Source: Spartobacteria bacterium
GTDB taxonomy: Bacteria; Verrucomicrobiota; Kiritimatiellia; RZYC01
Assembly: GCA_009930475.1 (NCBI GenBank)
Contig: RZYC01000036.1
Coordinates: 1 to 38,865, forward strand
Direction of reading: 5' to 3'
Length of the DNA stretch: 38,865 nt
The position numbers and the translations under genes are program-made. The notes beneath the pieces are model-generated. The model saw only the letters and a program-made list of their open reading frames with translations, made no database searches and was not told the origin of the DNA. This document shows positions 25,684 to 34,797 of the stretch, piece by piece; positions within the stretch are counted from its first letter, which is position 1, and each line of letters opens with the position of its first letter.

Positions 25684-26313
25684 TTATGCATTAGCATTAA
25701 ATATTCGATCACCCGCATCACCCAAGCCAGGCACGATATAGGCGTTTTCATTTAAATGACTATCGATGGAGCAAACATAAATCTGTGTATCTGGATAAAC
25801 ATGGTTTACTTTTTCAATGCCTTCCGGTGCGGCAATAATGGACAGCATTTTCACCTTGGGGACATTCCAGTCGTATACCGCTTTGAGCGCGGCAACTGCG
25901 GAACCACCCGTTGCCAGCATCGGATCCAGTACCAGTGCCACGTCTACGGGCTCATTGTCAGGAAATTTTTTGTAATATTCTACGGGTTTAAAGGTGTTTT
26001 CATCGCGATAAAATCCTAAATGCCAAACTTCTGCATTGGGTATTAAATCCAGTACCGGGTCGACCATGCCCAGACCTGCGCGTAGAATAGGAATAAGGCC
26101 GATGCGTACCGTTACCATTGGTACCGTCATTTTACAGATCGGTGTTTCTACTTCATAATCGGATGTTTCCAGATCTTTTGTGGCCTCGTAAGTGACGAGA
26201 CGCGTAATGCGGCGCATCATATTGCGGAATTCATCAGGGGCTGTATTTTTATCCCGCATGCGTGCTAAATGGCTCTGGATCAGAGGATGCTTGATTTCAT
26301 TGACGTTCTTCAT
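25684..26313 (-). CDS. upp: Uracil phosphoribosyltransferase
   Basis: Converts uracil and PRPP to UMP. The PRPP loop LDPMLATGGSA is present, and the uracil-binding C-terminus IVPGLGDAGDRIFN is specific for UPRTase. RAGLGMVDPVLDLIPNA is the typical dimer block. It has 209 residues, the normal length. The ATG follows AAGGAG at nine bases. It heads a two-gene leftward operon with the PLP enzyme and is divergent from metY. Confidence 0.98.
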   Translation of the reverse strand: MKNVNEIKHPLIQSHLARMRDKNTAPDEFRNMMRRITRLVTYEATKDLETSDYEVETPICKMTVPMVTVRIGLIPILRAGLGMVDPVLDLIPNAEVWHLGFYRDENTFKPVEYYKKFPDNEPVDVALVLDPMLATGGSAVAALKAVYDWNVPKVKMLSIIAAPEGIEKVNHVYPDTQIYVCSIDSHLNENAYIVPGLGDAGDRIFNANA

Positions 26314-26547
26314 CTACAAATACTCCTTACTTCTATCACAGTATGCGAATACAACAACCAAACGATTGTTTAGTCAACCATGAAAGAAATATGCGACCAT
26401 ATACCCAAAGATATTATGGAGTGTGACGCATGGTCAGGTGACGGAGAAACAGTGGAGCCTGGATCGAATGTGTTCGCCCGCTGAAATATATTCTTTCTGC
26501 ATTTGATTCATCCATATATAGTGAAGACCGAATAAAGGAGGTTTTCT

Positions 26548-27843
26548 GTGAAGCAGCAAATGTCTACGCTTTCTCTGCATGCCGGGCAGGATCCGGATCC
26601 GACCACCGGCTCTCGTGCCGTTCCTATCTATCAAACGTCATCTTATGTATTTAAATCAGCACAGCATGCCGCTGATCTGTTTGCTCTTAAGGAGGTTGGC
26701 AATATTTATACGCGTCTGATGAATCCAACAACCGATGTTTTTGAAAAAAGAATGGCGGCCATTGAGGGCGGAACGGGTGCGTTGGCTGTAGCCTCTGGGA
26801 TGGCTGCCATCAGTTTGGCCCTTTTAGCGGTGACGCAGCTGGGGGATGAAGTGGTGGCCGGAAACAATCTTTACGGCGGAACATACCAGCTGCTGCATTA
26901 TACCATGCCAAAGTTTGGGCGTTCCACCCTGTTTGTGGATTCGCGCAACCCGGATGCGTTTCGCACGGCGATTACACCTAAAACGAGAGCGATCTACATC
27001 GAAACCATTGGGAATCCTAAGCTGGATGTGCCTGATTTTGAAGTTATTGCAAAAATAGCCCATGAGGCGAAGATTCCCTTGATCGTCGATAATACGATTG
27101 GTGCAGGTATCTTTCGTCCCTTTGACTATGGTGCTGATATTATCGTCGCATCGGCAACGAAATACATCGGTGGACACGGGACATCACTGGGTGGTGTCAT
27201 CATCGATTCCGGGGCGTTTCAGTGGAATAACGGTGTGTTTCCCGAATTCACAGAGCCCGATCCCAGCTATCACGGTATCGTATATTGGGATGCCCTGCAT
27301 GATGTTGCCGGGTTGGGCAATATCGCCTTTATTATGAAGGCAAGGGTGACGTTGCTGCGCGATCTTGGACCGGCCTTGAGCCCATTCAATGCGCACCAGC
27401 TGTTGATCGGTTTGGAAACCCTGCCCCTGCGGCAGCAGAAGCATTGCGATAATGCTCTGGCACTGGCGCAGTGGCTTCAAAAGCATCCATTGGTCAGCTG
27501 GGTGAATTATCCCGGATTGACAGATAGTCCATCCTATTCCGTAGCGTCCAGGTATCTTAAAAAAGGTTTTGGAGGAATGGTAGGCTTTGGAATTCAGGGG
27601 GGGCTTGATGCGGGGATCAAATTTATCGATTCAGTGAAGTTGCTGTCTCATCTGGCCAGTATCGGCGATGCCAAAACACTGGTTATTCACCCGGCATCTA
27701 CGACGCATCAGCAGTTGTCTGAGGAAGAACAGCGTGGAACAGGTATCTCGTCAGATTTTATTCGTCTGTCCGTTGGACTGGAGGACATAGATGACTTAAA
27801 AGCTGACATCGATCAGGCACTCACAAAAGCGGTTCAAAAATAA
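26548..27843 (+). CDS. metY: O-acetylhomoserine (thiol)-lyase
   Basis: A fold-type I PLP enzyme of the Cys/Met metabolism family that makes homocysteine from O-acetylhomoserine and sulfide. Lys205 in [17 protein letters not shown] is the PLP lysine. [16 protein letters not shown] and the late [12 protein letters not shown] are typical. It starts at a GTG behind AAGGAGG. The 431 residues match MetY better than the shorter MetB/MetC, and the [12 protein letters not shown] block supports sulfhydrylase. O-succinylhomoserine use cannot be ruled out. It is 17 bases from cysK, so the two form a sulfide-fixing operon. I see no S-adenosylmethionine riboswitch in the upstream 234 bases. Confidence 0.94.
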   Translation: MKQQMSTLSLHAGQDPDPTTGSRAVPIYQTSSYVFKSAQHAADLFALKEVGNIYTRLMNPTTDVFEKRMAAIEGGTGALAVASGMAAISLALLAVTQLGDEVVAGNNLYGGTYQLLHYTMPKFGRSTLFVDSRNPDAFRTAITPKTRAIYIETIGNPKLDVPDFEVIAKIAHEAKIPLIVDNTIGAGIFRPFDYGADIIVASATKYIGGHGTSLGGVIIDSGAFQWNNGVFPEFTEPDPSYHGIVYWDALHDVAGLGNIAFIMKARVTLLRDLGPALSPFNAHQLLIGLETLPLRQQKHCDNALALAQWLQKHPLVSWVNYPGLTDSPSYSVASRYLKKGFGGMVGFGIQGGLDAGIKFIDSVKLLSHLASIGDAKTLVIHPASTTHQQLSEEEQRGTGISSDFIRLSVGLEDIDDLKADIDQALTKAVQK

Positions 27844-27860
27844 GTACAGAGGAGATCGTT

Positions 27861-28802
27861 ATGGCTCGTATTTTTACTGACAATTCGTTGTCCATTGGGC
27901 ATACCCCGCTCGTTCGGTTAAATCATGTCACGGCGGGGATCGGAGCGACGATCCTTGCCAAGATTGAGGGCCGCAATCCTGCCTACTCCGTAAAATGCCG
28001 CATTGGCGCAGGAATGATTTGGGATGCCGAAGAAAAAGGCCTGCTCCACCCCGGATCGCATATCGTCGAGCCCACCAGTGGAAACACAGGTATTGCATTG
28101 GCTTATGTTGCCGCCGCACGCGGGTATAAACTGACCTTGTATATGCCCGATACGATGAGTATCGAACGCCGCCGTGTTCTTGCCGCGCTGGGAGCGGAAA
28201 CGATCCTCACTCCCGGTAGCGAAGGAATGAACGGTGCCATTAGACGTGCCGAAGAAGCGGCGAAGTCTCCTGATGTATTTATGCCCGGTCAGTTCACTAA
28301 TCCAGCTAATCCTGCCACCCACGAACGCACCACCGGGCCTGAAATATGGAATGATACCGATGGTCAGGTCGATGCGGTCGTCGCCGGTGTAGGAACGGGA
28401 GGAACGATTACGGGCATCTCCCGCTATATCAAAGTGAATCGGAATAAGCCCATTCTTTCCATCGCTGTCGAACCGGCAGAAAGCCCAGTTATTACGCAGT
28501 TTTTGGCCGGGCGGCCACTGCGATCGGGATCGCATCGCATACAGGGAATCGGAGCGGGCTTTATTCCTGAGATATTGGATATAGATCTCATAGATCGTGT
28601 CGAGCAGGTTGCCAGCGATGAGGCCTATATTTTCGCCCGTCGCCTCGCCAGAGAAGAAGGCATCCTCTGTGGTATATCCAGTGGTGCTGCCGTGGCCGCC
28701 GCACTGCAGCAGGCCGCCGATCCCGCGCTCAAAAATAAAACAATGGTGGTGATTCTTCCCGATGCCGCAGAACGGTATCTTTCTACGCCGCTATTTGCCT
28801 GA
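27861..28802 (+). CDS. cysK: Cysteine synthase A (O-acetylserine sulfhydrylase)
   Basis: Makes cysteine from O-acetylserine and sulfide. Lys45 in [11 protein letters not shown] is the PLP lysine; [19 protein letters not shown] is the substrate loop; [10 protein letters not shown] binds the PLP phosphate; and [12 protein letters not shown] and [10 protein letters not shown] close the protein. The 313 residues and the sequence follow enterobacterial CysK almost block for block (for example [21 protein letters not shown]). GAGGA precedes the ATG. It follows metY by 17 bases and must share its transcript. Confidence 0.97.
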   Translation: MARIFTDNSLSIGHTPLVRLNHVTAGIGATILAKIEGRNPAYSVKCRIGAGMIWDAEEKGLLHPGSHIVEPTSGNTGIALAYVAAARGYKLTLYMPDTMSIERRRVLAALGAETILTPGSEGMNGAIRRAEEAAKSPDVFMPGQFTNPANPATHERTTGPEIWNDTDGQVDAVVAGVGTGGTITGISRYIKVNRNKPILSIAVEPAESPVITQFLAGRPLRSGSHRIQGIGAGFIPEILDIDLIDRVEQVASDEAYIFARRLAREEGILCGISSGAAVAAALQQAADPALKNKTMVVILPDAAERYLSTPLFA

Positions 28803-28818
28803 AGAAAGAGGGATGAAT

Positions 28819-28842
28819 AGCCGTGGTATTTGCTGCGGCTTT
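28819..28842 (+). terminator. Weak hairpin after cysK
   Basis: AGCCG (28819-28823) and CGGCT (28836-28840) flank 12 bases, and only a short T stretch follows. It lies between the ends of two converging genes (cysK and RAYT copy 2), so it may be a weak terminator. Confidence 0.3.
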
Positions 28843-28847
28843 ATCCT

Positions 28848-29864
28848 TCAGAGGTCAGTCGGCGGTGCCTTCGCCCGCCCCACATCGCGTACAGCATATA
28901 TATCATGCCATCCTCCGCGAACCTTTCGCCCGCCCGTCTTTCGGCGAGAACCAAAACGCGCCCTGTTTTCTTCGAAATACGCTTCAACGAACTCCTTGGA
29001 ACCCAGCACCTGACCGTCCGTAAAATAACGATTTTTACAAAGCAATCGCTTCGACTCGGGTAGTGCAGCTCGTTTACCAACTGATTGTTCCAGCCGCACA
29101 TCATCCAGCATGGTCATATCCATGCACTCATCGCTGGCCTGCTTATACATCAAGACTTCTTCCAAATAACACCTGGACCATTTATGCCAGTCTCTTTCTG
29201 CGTCATAACCAAAAGCTCGTAATTTCAGAACCATTAGCTCAACAATGCCTTCCTGCGCCTTTACCTCTCCTCCCATCGCCTCCCCGAAACCGCAAAAGCG
29301 ATAGACCGATGGATACGCTGCCAAGCCTGCCCGTACCGGATTCATTTCGATATAAGCCGCAACTGTACGCAATGTATCCCCACCCTGAATCAGTACGCTT
29401 TTAAAGCGTTCCTCCCACAGCGTGCCCTTTCGTCCATGCATCCGATTAAACCAAAAAGAAAAACGATGTTTCAACGTCTTCATAAACGCACTGATATCAT
29501 GCATCCGCCGTATATATCGCCGTTTATCCTCCGTCACCGCGTCACTATTGCCCAGTGTCAGCCAGTTCGACCACCGCCATTCAATTTCCTGCATTTCCTC
29601 GTCAGTATAGAGCGACCGCAACCGTTGCATAAGCAACTCATCAGAAACCGGCGTATTCTGGTCGGGTTCTTCAAGAAGTAAATGAATGTGATTTGTCATC
29701 AACGCATAGGTCAATACCCGTACGCCAGTGAATCCTTCAATCCGCCGAATCAGTTTACGCATGTGTTCTTTTTCTACATCACCCAGAAGCATCTGTCTCC
29801 CCACAACTCTGGTCATACAATGGTAGTAGGCTAAACTTTCTCGCTTAATTCTTTTCTGTCTCAT
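28848..29864 (-). CDS. REP-associated tyrosine transposase (Y1_Tnp/RAYT family), copy 2
   Basis: A second full-length member of the same family as the gene at 6544. Its start (MRQKRIKRESLAYYHCMTRVVG), HUH motif (NHIHLLLE) and tyrosine helix (AAYIEMNPVRAGL) are in place. At 338 residues it is almost equal in length. The C-terminal block YTDGQVLGS-type, here RYFTDGQVLGSKEFVEAYF, corresponds to copy 1's RFFSDGQILGSQEFVDDFF (both 19 residues); conservative differences are spread along the whole length. That indicates old paralogy or separate acquisition rather than recent copying. A perfect palindrome (TGTGTCTGACACA, 29914-29926) lies 50 bases upstream and could be a recognition element. The gene separates metY-cysK from the transferred ABC cluster. 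Confidence 0.9.
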   Translation of the reverse strand: MRQKRIKRESLAYYHCMTRVVGRQMLLGDVEKEHMRKLIRRIEGFTGVRVLTYALMTNHIHLLLEEPDQNTPVSDELLMQRLRSLYTDEEMQEIEWRWSNWLTLGNSDAVTEDKRRYIRRMHDISAFMKTLKHRFSFWFNRMHGRKGTLWEERFKSVLIQGGDTLRTVAAYIEMNPVRAGLAAYPSVYRFCGFGEAMGGEVKAQEGIVELMVLKLRAFGYDAERDWHKWSRCYLEEVLMYKQASDECMDMTMLDDVRLEQSVGKRAALPESKRLLCKNRYFTDGQVLGSKEFVEAYFEENRARFGSRRKTGGRKVRGGWHDIYAVRDVGRAKAPPTDL

Positions 29865-29913
29865 GTCGTTATATATTCACGTCGATTCGACAAAGTCAAC
29901 GAAATATTTATTA

Positions 29914-29926
29914 TGTGTCTGACACA
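29914..29926. repeat. Perfect 13-base palindrome upstream of RAYT copy 2
   Basis: TGTGTCTGACACA is palindromic around a central T. It lies outside the RAYT gene on its 5' side. RAYT enzymes recognise short palindromes, so this is a candidate site. No second copy was found close to either RAYT gene. Confidence 0.55.
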
Positions 29927-29927
29927 A

Positions 29928-29965
29928 AACGCGCCCGTTATGGCGTTATGGAACGCGCCCGTTAT
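29928..29965. repeat. Direct repeat of 14 bases with 24-base period
   Basis: AACGCGCCCGTTAT occurs at 29928-29941 and 29952-29965. It lies between RAYT copy 2 and the ABC transporter promoter. It may mark an insertion junction or be a regulatory repeat. Confidence 0.7.
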
Positions 29966-29989
29966 TGGGACCATGTTGGATCATTTTGC

Positions 29990-30022
29990 GGAGTTGACTT
30001 ATCCAACTCCTATGTTTACAAT
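29990..30022 (+). promoter_or_regulatory. Sigma70-type promoter with overlapping operator for the ABC importer
   Basis: TTGACT (29994-29999) and TACAAT (30017-30022) are 17 bases apart, near consensus. A perfect inverted repeat GGAGTTG (29990-29996) / CAACTCC (30004-30010) covers the -35 box. A second pair, GTTGGAT (29975-29981) and ATCCAAC (30001-30007), overlaps it. This is the position of a repressor operator. The regulator gene is not in the window. Confidence 0.6.
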
Positions 30023-30134
30023 TGCTCCCGTGATGAGGCGATATGCTTCTAGTATCAGAGAAAGCAGTTTTCTTATCCATGTGAAAACAAGATTGTAAAT
30101 GGTTTGCAATCGCAACGAAAGGAAAGGAAAGAAG

Positions 30135-31136
30135 ATGGAAACTACTCGAAAAAACATGAATTATATGAAGTCTGGTGGACTCTTCGTTCTAATTATGGCT
30201 TTGTTCGTTTCAGTTACAGCGATGGCTGAGGTTCCTGAAATTGCGGTTGTGGTTAAGATTACAGGGATTCCCTGGTTCAACAGACTTGAAGAAGGTGTCG
30301 TCAGAGCAGGCAAAGATCTAGACGTCAATGCCTATCAGGTAGGACCAACTGATGCGGATCCCGCACAGCAGGTTAAGATTGTAGAAGACCTTATCGCAAA
30401 GGGCGTCGATGCCATTTGTGTTATTCCTAACGATGCAAATGCTATGGAACCGGTTCTTCAGAAAGCAAAAGAAAAAGGTATTGTTGTTCTTACCCATGAA
30501 TCACCCGATCAGCAGAACGCCGATTGGGATGTTGAGGTGATCGACAACATTGCTTTCGGAGAAAAGAACTTTGAAACGCTGGCAGAAAGCATGGGCGGAG
30601 AAGGTCAGTTTGCCGTATTTGTTGGTGGCCTGACCGTGCCTCTTCACAATCTCTGGGCAGATATCGGACTCAAAATGATTGCAGAAAAATACCCGGATAT
30701 GGAACTTGTTACAGAAAGAATCCCCTGTGGAGAAGATGTAAATCTTTCCAAGCAGAAAACACAGGAATTACTCAGAAAATATCCCGATCTTAAGGGCATT
30801 GTAGGATTCGGAAGTCTTGGACCAATCGGTGCCGCACAGGCATTGAAGGCAAAGAGAATGAAGGGTAAAGTTGCAGTCGTCGGAACCGTTCTTCCGGGAC
30901 ACGCCTCACAGTACCTCACTCAGGGCTACATTGACACAGGGTACCTTTGGGATCCGGCAGATGCTGGTTTCGCACTTGTTTACGTTGCAGACAAGATGCT
31001 CAAAGGCGAACCTGTTGAAACAGGGATGGAAGTACCTGGCCTCGGTGTGGCAGACGTGGATCCAGAAACAAAAGTTATCAAGTTTAACAGCATTCTGGAT
31101 ATTACCGCAGAGAACGCAACGGAACTCGGATTCTAG
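30135..31136 (+). CDS. Sugar/AI-2-type ABC transporter substrate-binding protein
   Basis: A periplasmic binding protein of the type I (ribose/LsrB/RhaS) group. I chose the ATG at 30135 (333 residues), which has AGGAAAGG upstream; the frame is open to 30099. The signal peptide is FVLIMALFVSVTAMA with a cut before EVPE. IPWFNRLEEG, GVDAICVIPNDANAMEPVL and GTVLPGH are typical of LsrB/RhaS-like proteins, so the ligand may be autoinducer-2, rhamnose or a related sugar. No lsrK/F/G or rhamnose catabolic genes are near, so the substrate stays open. Five of its six arginine codons are AGA. It lacks a lipobox. A terminator follows it, so it can be made in excess over the membrane parts. Confidence 0.85.
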   Translation: METTRKNMNYMKSGGLFVLIMALFVSVTAMAEVPEIAVVVKITGIPWFNRLEEGVVRAGKDLDVNAYQVGPTDADPAQQVKIVEDLIAKGVDAICVIPNDANAMEPVLQKAKEKGIVVLTHESPDQQNADWDVEVIDNIAFGEKNFETLAESMGGEGQFAVFVGGLTVPLHNLWADIGLKMIAEKYPDMELVTERIPCGEDVNLSKQKTQELLRKYPDLKGIVGFGSLGPIGAAQALKAKRMKGKVAVVGTVLPGHASQYLTQGYIDTGYLWDPADAGFALVYVADKMLKGEPVETGMEVPGLGVADVDPETKVIKFNSILDITAENATELGF

Positions 31137-31225
31137 GTTCTGCATATGAAAATAGAATGTGGAGTTTTGCTTTTTAAACTCTGCGGGCTTGAATGCTCAC
31201 AAGACCAATAAACACCATTATTATG

Positions 31226-31252
31226 GAGCAGGTTTTATACCTGCTCTTTTTT
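31226..31252 (+). terminator. Terminator or attenuator between binding protein and ATPase genes
   Basis: GAGCAGGT, five bases, ACCTGCTC, then six T. This is a perfect 8-base stem with a T tract, inside the 182-base gap of the operon. Partial read-through would give more binding protein than transporter, as in other binding-protein operons. Confidence 0.85.
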
Positions 31253-31318
31253 AAGGTCATAAATTCCACAATGAAACAAATCGGAAAACCTAACGCAACG
31301 AATCTGGAGGTGTGACAG

Positions 31319-32833
31319 ATGGGAGAATCTCTTTCATATGTGCTGGACTTGAAAAATGTAAGTAAAAGTTATGGTGGAGTAAAAGCACTTAAAAACGTGA
31401 ACTTTGACCTTATAAAAGGAGAGATTCACTGTCTTGTCGGAGAAAATGGTTCAGGGAAAAGTACGCTGATAAAGATTATTTCAGGGGCTGAAATACCCGA
31501 TCAGGGTGGTAAGTTGTCGATCAAGGGAAATGAGTTTAAATCACTGACCCCCATTAAATCGGTCGAGATGGGCATACAGGTTATCTATCAGGATTTATCA
31601 TTATTTCCAAATTTGTCGGTGTATGAAAACATCGCTATGTCTGAATACAATATCCACAGGTTTTCACCCGTAAACAGGAAAAAGATGCAACAGATGGCAC
31701 TTGATGCGATGAAAACCATTAACGTTTCACTCAATCCCAATAAACTGGTTAGAGAGCTTTCGATAGCAGATAAACAGATTGTTGCCATTACCAGAGCCAT
31801 TGCAGCGGATGCAGAACTGATCATCATGGATGAACCGACTGCGTCACTGAGTAAATATGAGATTGATGAACTGCTGAAACTGATAAAACGTTTGCAGAGA
31901 AAGGGTTTAACCATCGTTTTTGTCAGTCATAAACTGGATGAAATCATGTCTATTTCGCAGCGTGTAACCGTTTTGAGGGACGGTGATCTGATTGGGACGC
32001 ATGATGCATCAGAACTCGATGAGCGAAAGATCGAGAAGCTGATGACCGGGATGGAATTTGAAAACAAGGCCGCTGTAAAAAAAGACATATCAGGCAAAGT
32101 GGTACTCGAAGCAAAGAATCTCAGCAGAAAAAATAATTACAAAGATGTTTCTCTGAAGGTTCATGAGGGAGAAATTCTGGGTATTACCGGATTGATGGGA
32201 TCTGGAAGAACGGAACTTGCCCTGTCCATCTTCGGGATGAATCAGCCCCATTCCGGGAAGCTTCTAATGTATGATAAACCCGTGAGTTTCAAAAATAATT
32301 ATCAGGCAATTCAGGCCGGGATCGCCTATGTGCCCGAAGACAGGCTGACAGAAGGGCTGATTCTTCCTCAGTCAATCGGCACCAACATGATCGTACCGAT
32401 CATGGATAGACTTGTAAACAGGATCAAGGCGTTGAAACAGCATGAAAAAAACGCTCTGGTTAAAAAGTGGGTTAAGGATATAGGCGTGAAAACAAAGGAT
32501 CCTGAAAATGCGGTACAGACATTGTCGGGCGGAAATCAGCAGAAGGTTGTTCTGGCAAAGTGGCTGATTACCAATCCCAGAGTTTTAATTTTGGACAACC
32601 CAACGGTAGGCGTGGATATTGCGGCAAAAAACAGTATTTATAAAATCATGAAAGACCTCGCGACAAAAGGCCTGGCAATCATCCTTATCACCGATGAAGT
32701 TCCTGAAGTTTACAGAAATTCCGACCGGATACTCATCATGAGCAAAGGAAGAGTTGTTGAAGAGACCAGTCCGTATCAGATCAGCGAAAAAGAACTGAAT
32801 GAAAAGGTGATAGGAGGTGTTTTAAGTGTCTAA
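31319..32833 (+). CDS. Sugar ABC transporter ATP-binding protein (two NBDs)
   Basis: A double nucleotide-binding-domain ATPase of the RbsA/MglA/LsrA type that powers import. NBD1 has Walker A GENGSGKST and Walker B IIMDEPTASL; its signature region is degenerate (RELSIADKQ), as usual. NBD2 has a degenerate Walker A GLMGSGRTEL, a strong signature LSGGNQQKVVLAKWL, and Walker B VLILDNPTVGVD. The Asn in place of Glu in that Walker B region is worth noting; it may lower hydrolysis at that site. It has 504 residues, the normal length. GGAGG lies eight bases before the ATG. Arginine is mainly AGA/AGG. Its stop overlaps the next start by eight bases. Confidence 0.93.
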   Translation: MGESLSYVLDLKNVSKSYGGVKALKNVNFDLIKGEIHCLVGENGSGKSTLIKIISGAEIPDQGGKLSIKGNEFKSLTPIKSVEMGIQVIYQDLSLFPNLSVYENIAMSEYNIHRFSPVNRKKMQQMALDAMKTINVSLNPNKLVRELSIADKQIVAITRAIAADAELIIMDEPTASLSKYEIDELLKLIKRLQRKGLTIVFVSHKLDEIMSISQRVTVLRDGDLIGTHDASELDERKIEKLMTGMEFENKAAVKKDISGKVVLEAKNLSRKNNYKDVSLKVHEGEILGITGLMGSGRTELALSIFGMNQPHSGKLLMYDKPVSFKNNYQAIQAGIAYVPEDRLTEGLILPQSIGTNMIVPIMDRLVNRIKALKQHEKNALVKKWVKDIGVKTKDPENAVQTLSGGNQQKVVLAKWLITNPRVLILDNPTVGVDIAAKNSIYKIMKDLATKGLAIILITDEVPEVYRNSDRILIMSKGRVVEETSPYQISEKELNEKVIGGVLSV

Positions 32834-33815
32834 TCTTTTCAAAAAAAACGAATTCTATCTGGTTGTCGTTATCGCCGTCCTTGTTTTATTTCTGGGGATT
32901 ACAACAGATCAGTTTTTAGATCCCGGTAATCTTCTGGAGTTGTTCACCAGTTATTCATTCCTCGGAACCATGTCCGCAGGGATGCTGATCGTTCTCATAT
33001 CCGGTGGAATTGATCTGTCGTTTACCGCAACGGCTACGATCAGCCAGTATGTTATGTCGACGATCATCATCGGGTACGGTGGCAACGTGTTTATCGCCTA
33101 CCTCATTGGGGCAGGGGTCGGTGTGTCACTTGGACTGATTAACGGGTTTCTGATTCATTTCATCAAAAAGCACCCGCTGATTATCACCATTGCCACGCTA
33201 AATGTCTTCAACGGACTGCTGATGTATTTCACAAAGGGAAAGTGGATCTATAACTTCCCGATGTGGTTTTCCGACCCACATGATATCGTCGTCTTTGAAA
33301 GTGCAGAGGGGAATATTTATCCAATTACTCTGCCCTTATTTTTGTTTTTCATCATCTTCGTCATTACGGCGCTTGTCCTGCAATACACAAAGATAGGGAG
33401 AAAGATATATGCCTTGGGCGGCAACAAGGAAGCCGCCAGGAGAATGGGGTTCAACATCTTCGGGTTGACATTGTTTGTATACGGTTTCATGGGCTTTATT
33501 GCCGGTATCGGATCGGTTTCCCACGCGCTTATCGTTCAGACGGTGGCACCGAATGCGATCGTAGGTAAAGAATTAGATGTCATCGCTGCGGTTGTTCTCG
33601 GTGGTGCCAGTTTGGATGGCGGAAGTGGTTCGGTATTTGGCACGTTCCTCGGGGTTGCATTGGTTGCGATCATCTCCAATGCGGTTATTCTGCTGGGAAT
33701 ACCCTCGTACTGGTATCAAATATTACTGGGAACGATCATCGTTATTTCGGTGAGTATGACAGCGATGAACCATAAGAGAAATATGAAGAAGGAGGCGGAA
33801 ATCGATGTCGCTTAA
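32826..33815 (+). CDS. Sugar ABC transporter permease 1
   Basis: An integral membrane permease of the RbsC/LsrC/RhaP type with about eight to ten predicted membrane helices in 329 residues. The conserved cytoplasmic loop NKEAARRMGFNI and the late GGASLDGGSGSVFGTFLG are family hallmarks. It starts at a GTG with AGGAGG eight bases upstream and overlaps the ATPase stop. All four arginine codons are AGA or AGG. It pairs with the next permease. Confidence 0.93.
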   Translation: MSNLFKKNEFYLVVVIAVLVLFLGITTDQFLDPGNLLELFTSYSFLGTMSAGMLIVLISGGIDLSFTATATISQYVMSTIIIGYGGNVFIAYLIGAGVGVSLGLINGFLIHFIKKHPLIITIATLNVFNGLLMYFTKGKWIYNFPMWFSDPHDIVVFESAEGNIYPITLPLFLFFIIFVITALVLQYTKIGRKIYALGGNKEAARRMGFNIFGLTLFVYGFMGFIAGIGSVSHALIVQTVAPNAIVGKELDVIAAVVLGGASLDGGSGSVFGTFLGVALVAIISNAVILLGIPSYWYQILLGTIIVISVSMTAMNHKRNMKKEAEIDVA

Positions 33816-34797
33816 TAAATCAACCCTTTCGGATTTTTACAGGAAGTATCCCAATTACTCACTGTTGATTGGTTTGTTCCTTTTGACACTTATCATGTTC
33901 TCCGTGGTGGTGCCGGGAAAATTCTTTACCATGTCGAATTTCAGTTCCATTGCCTTCCAGCTGCCTGAGTTGGGAATATTAACCATAGCAATGGCCATTA
34001 CCATGCTCAGCGGCGGCATCAACCTGTCGATTATTGCCATAGCGAATCTTTCCGGGATTGTCATGGCGACGATTATGAAGGCCATGATCCAGACCGGTGG
34101 CGCACCTGAAGGCTGGATAATCCTTCTCGCTATTCTGGCTGGATTGGGGTGTTCGCTGTTGGTTGGGTTTGTTAACGGAATCATCATTGCTTTCATAGGA
34201 GTTTCACCCATATTGGCCACCCTCGGAACCATGACGCTGGTCAATGGCATCTCCATCCTCTCAACAAAGGGGTATGTTATTTCCGGGCTGCCCGAAAGGA
34301 TGTTATTTATCGGAAATGGCAGCGTTTTCGGTATTCCCTTCCCGTTCCTTCTCTTTGCCATCGTTACGTTTCTCATTGGTTTTTGGCTGAAGAATATGCC
34401 ATCGGGTCTCAGTAATTATTTGATTGGATCCAATGAAACGGCGACAAGGTATTCCGGTGTGAACACAAAAACGGTCATCATGAAGACACATATCCTTTCC
34501 GGATTGCTTTGTGGTATTGCCGCCATGATCATGATCTCAAGATTTAATTCAGCGAGAGCGGGATATGCGGAGTCGTATCTCCTGGTAACAGTGCTGGCAA
34601 GTGTCTTTGGTGGCGTTGATCCGAGCGGTGGATTTGGAAAGATCGGCGGCGTAGTTCTTTCCCTGTTCATTCTTCAGATGGTGTCATCTGGACTCAACCT
34701 ACTAGGCATCAGCTCATTCATTTCTGTTATACTCTGGGGTGTATTATTACTCGGTATTATGATTGTGCAGAAATATCAGAAGAAATATCAAAAGTAA
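33805..34797 (+). CDS. Sugar ABC transporter permease 2
   Basis: The second membrane permease of the importer, 330 residues, RbsC/LsrD type. SNETATRYSGVNTKTV is the coupling loop, and the late GGVDPSGGFGKIGGVVLSL is the family block. It overlaps the first permease by 11 bases, with GGAGG upstream. All five arginine codons are AGA or AGG. The two permeases are distinct, so the channel is a heterodimer, as in AI-2 and rhamnose systems. No catabolic gene follows. Confidence 0.93.
   Translation: MSLNKSTLSDFYRKYPNYSLLIGLFLLTLIMFSVVVPGKFFTMSNFSSIAFQLPELGILTIAMAITMLSGGINLSIIAIANLSGIVMATIMKAMIQTGGAPEGWIILLAILAGLGCSLLVGFVNGIIIAFIGVSPILATLGTMTLVNGISILSTKGYVISGLPERMLFIGNGSVFGIPFPFLLFAIVTFLIGFWLKNMPSGLSNYLIGSNETATRYSGVNTKTVIMKTHILSGLLCGIAAMIMISRFNSARAGYAESYLLVTVLASVFGGVDPSGGFGKIGGVVLSLFILQMVSSGLNLLGISSFISVILWGVLLLGIMIVQKYQKKYQK

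Noticed and set aside
26314-26547. S-adenosylmethionine riboswitch before metY
   Set aside because: I looked for a multi-helix aptamer and a terminator before the ribosome site and saw none. The space is also shared with the divergent upp promoter.
27918-28535. Antisense frame of 205 residues within cysK
   Set aside because: Opposite strongly conserved CysK blocks; no domain recognisable.
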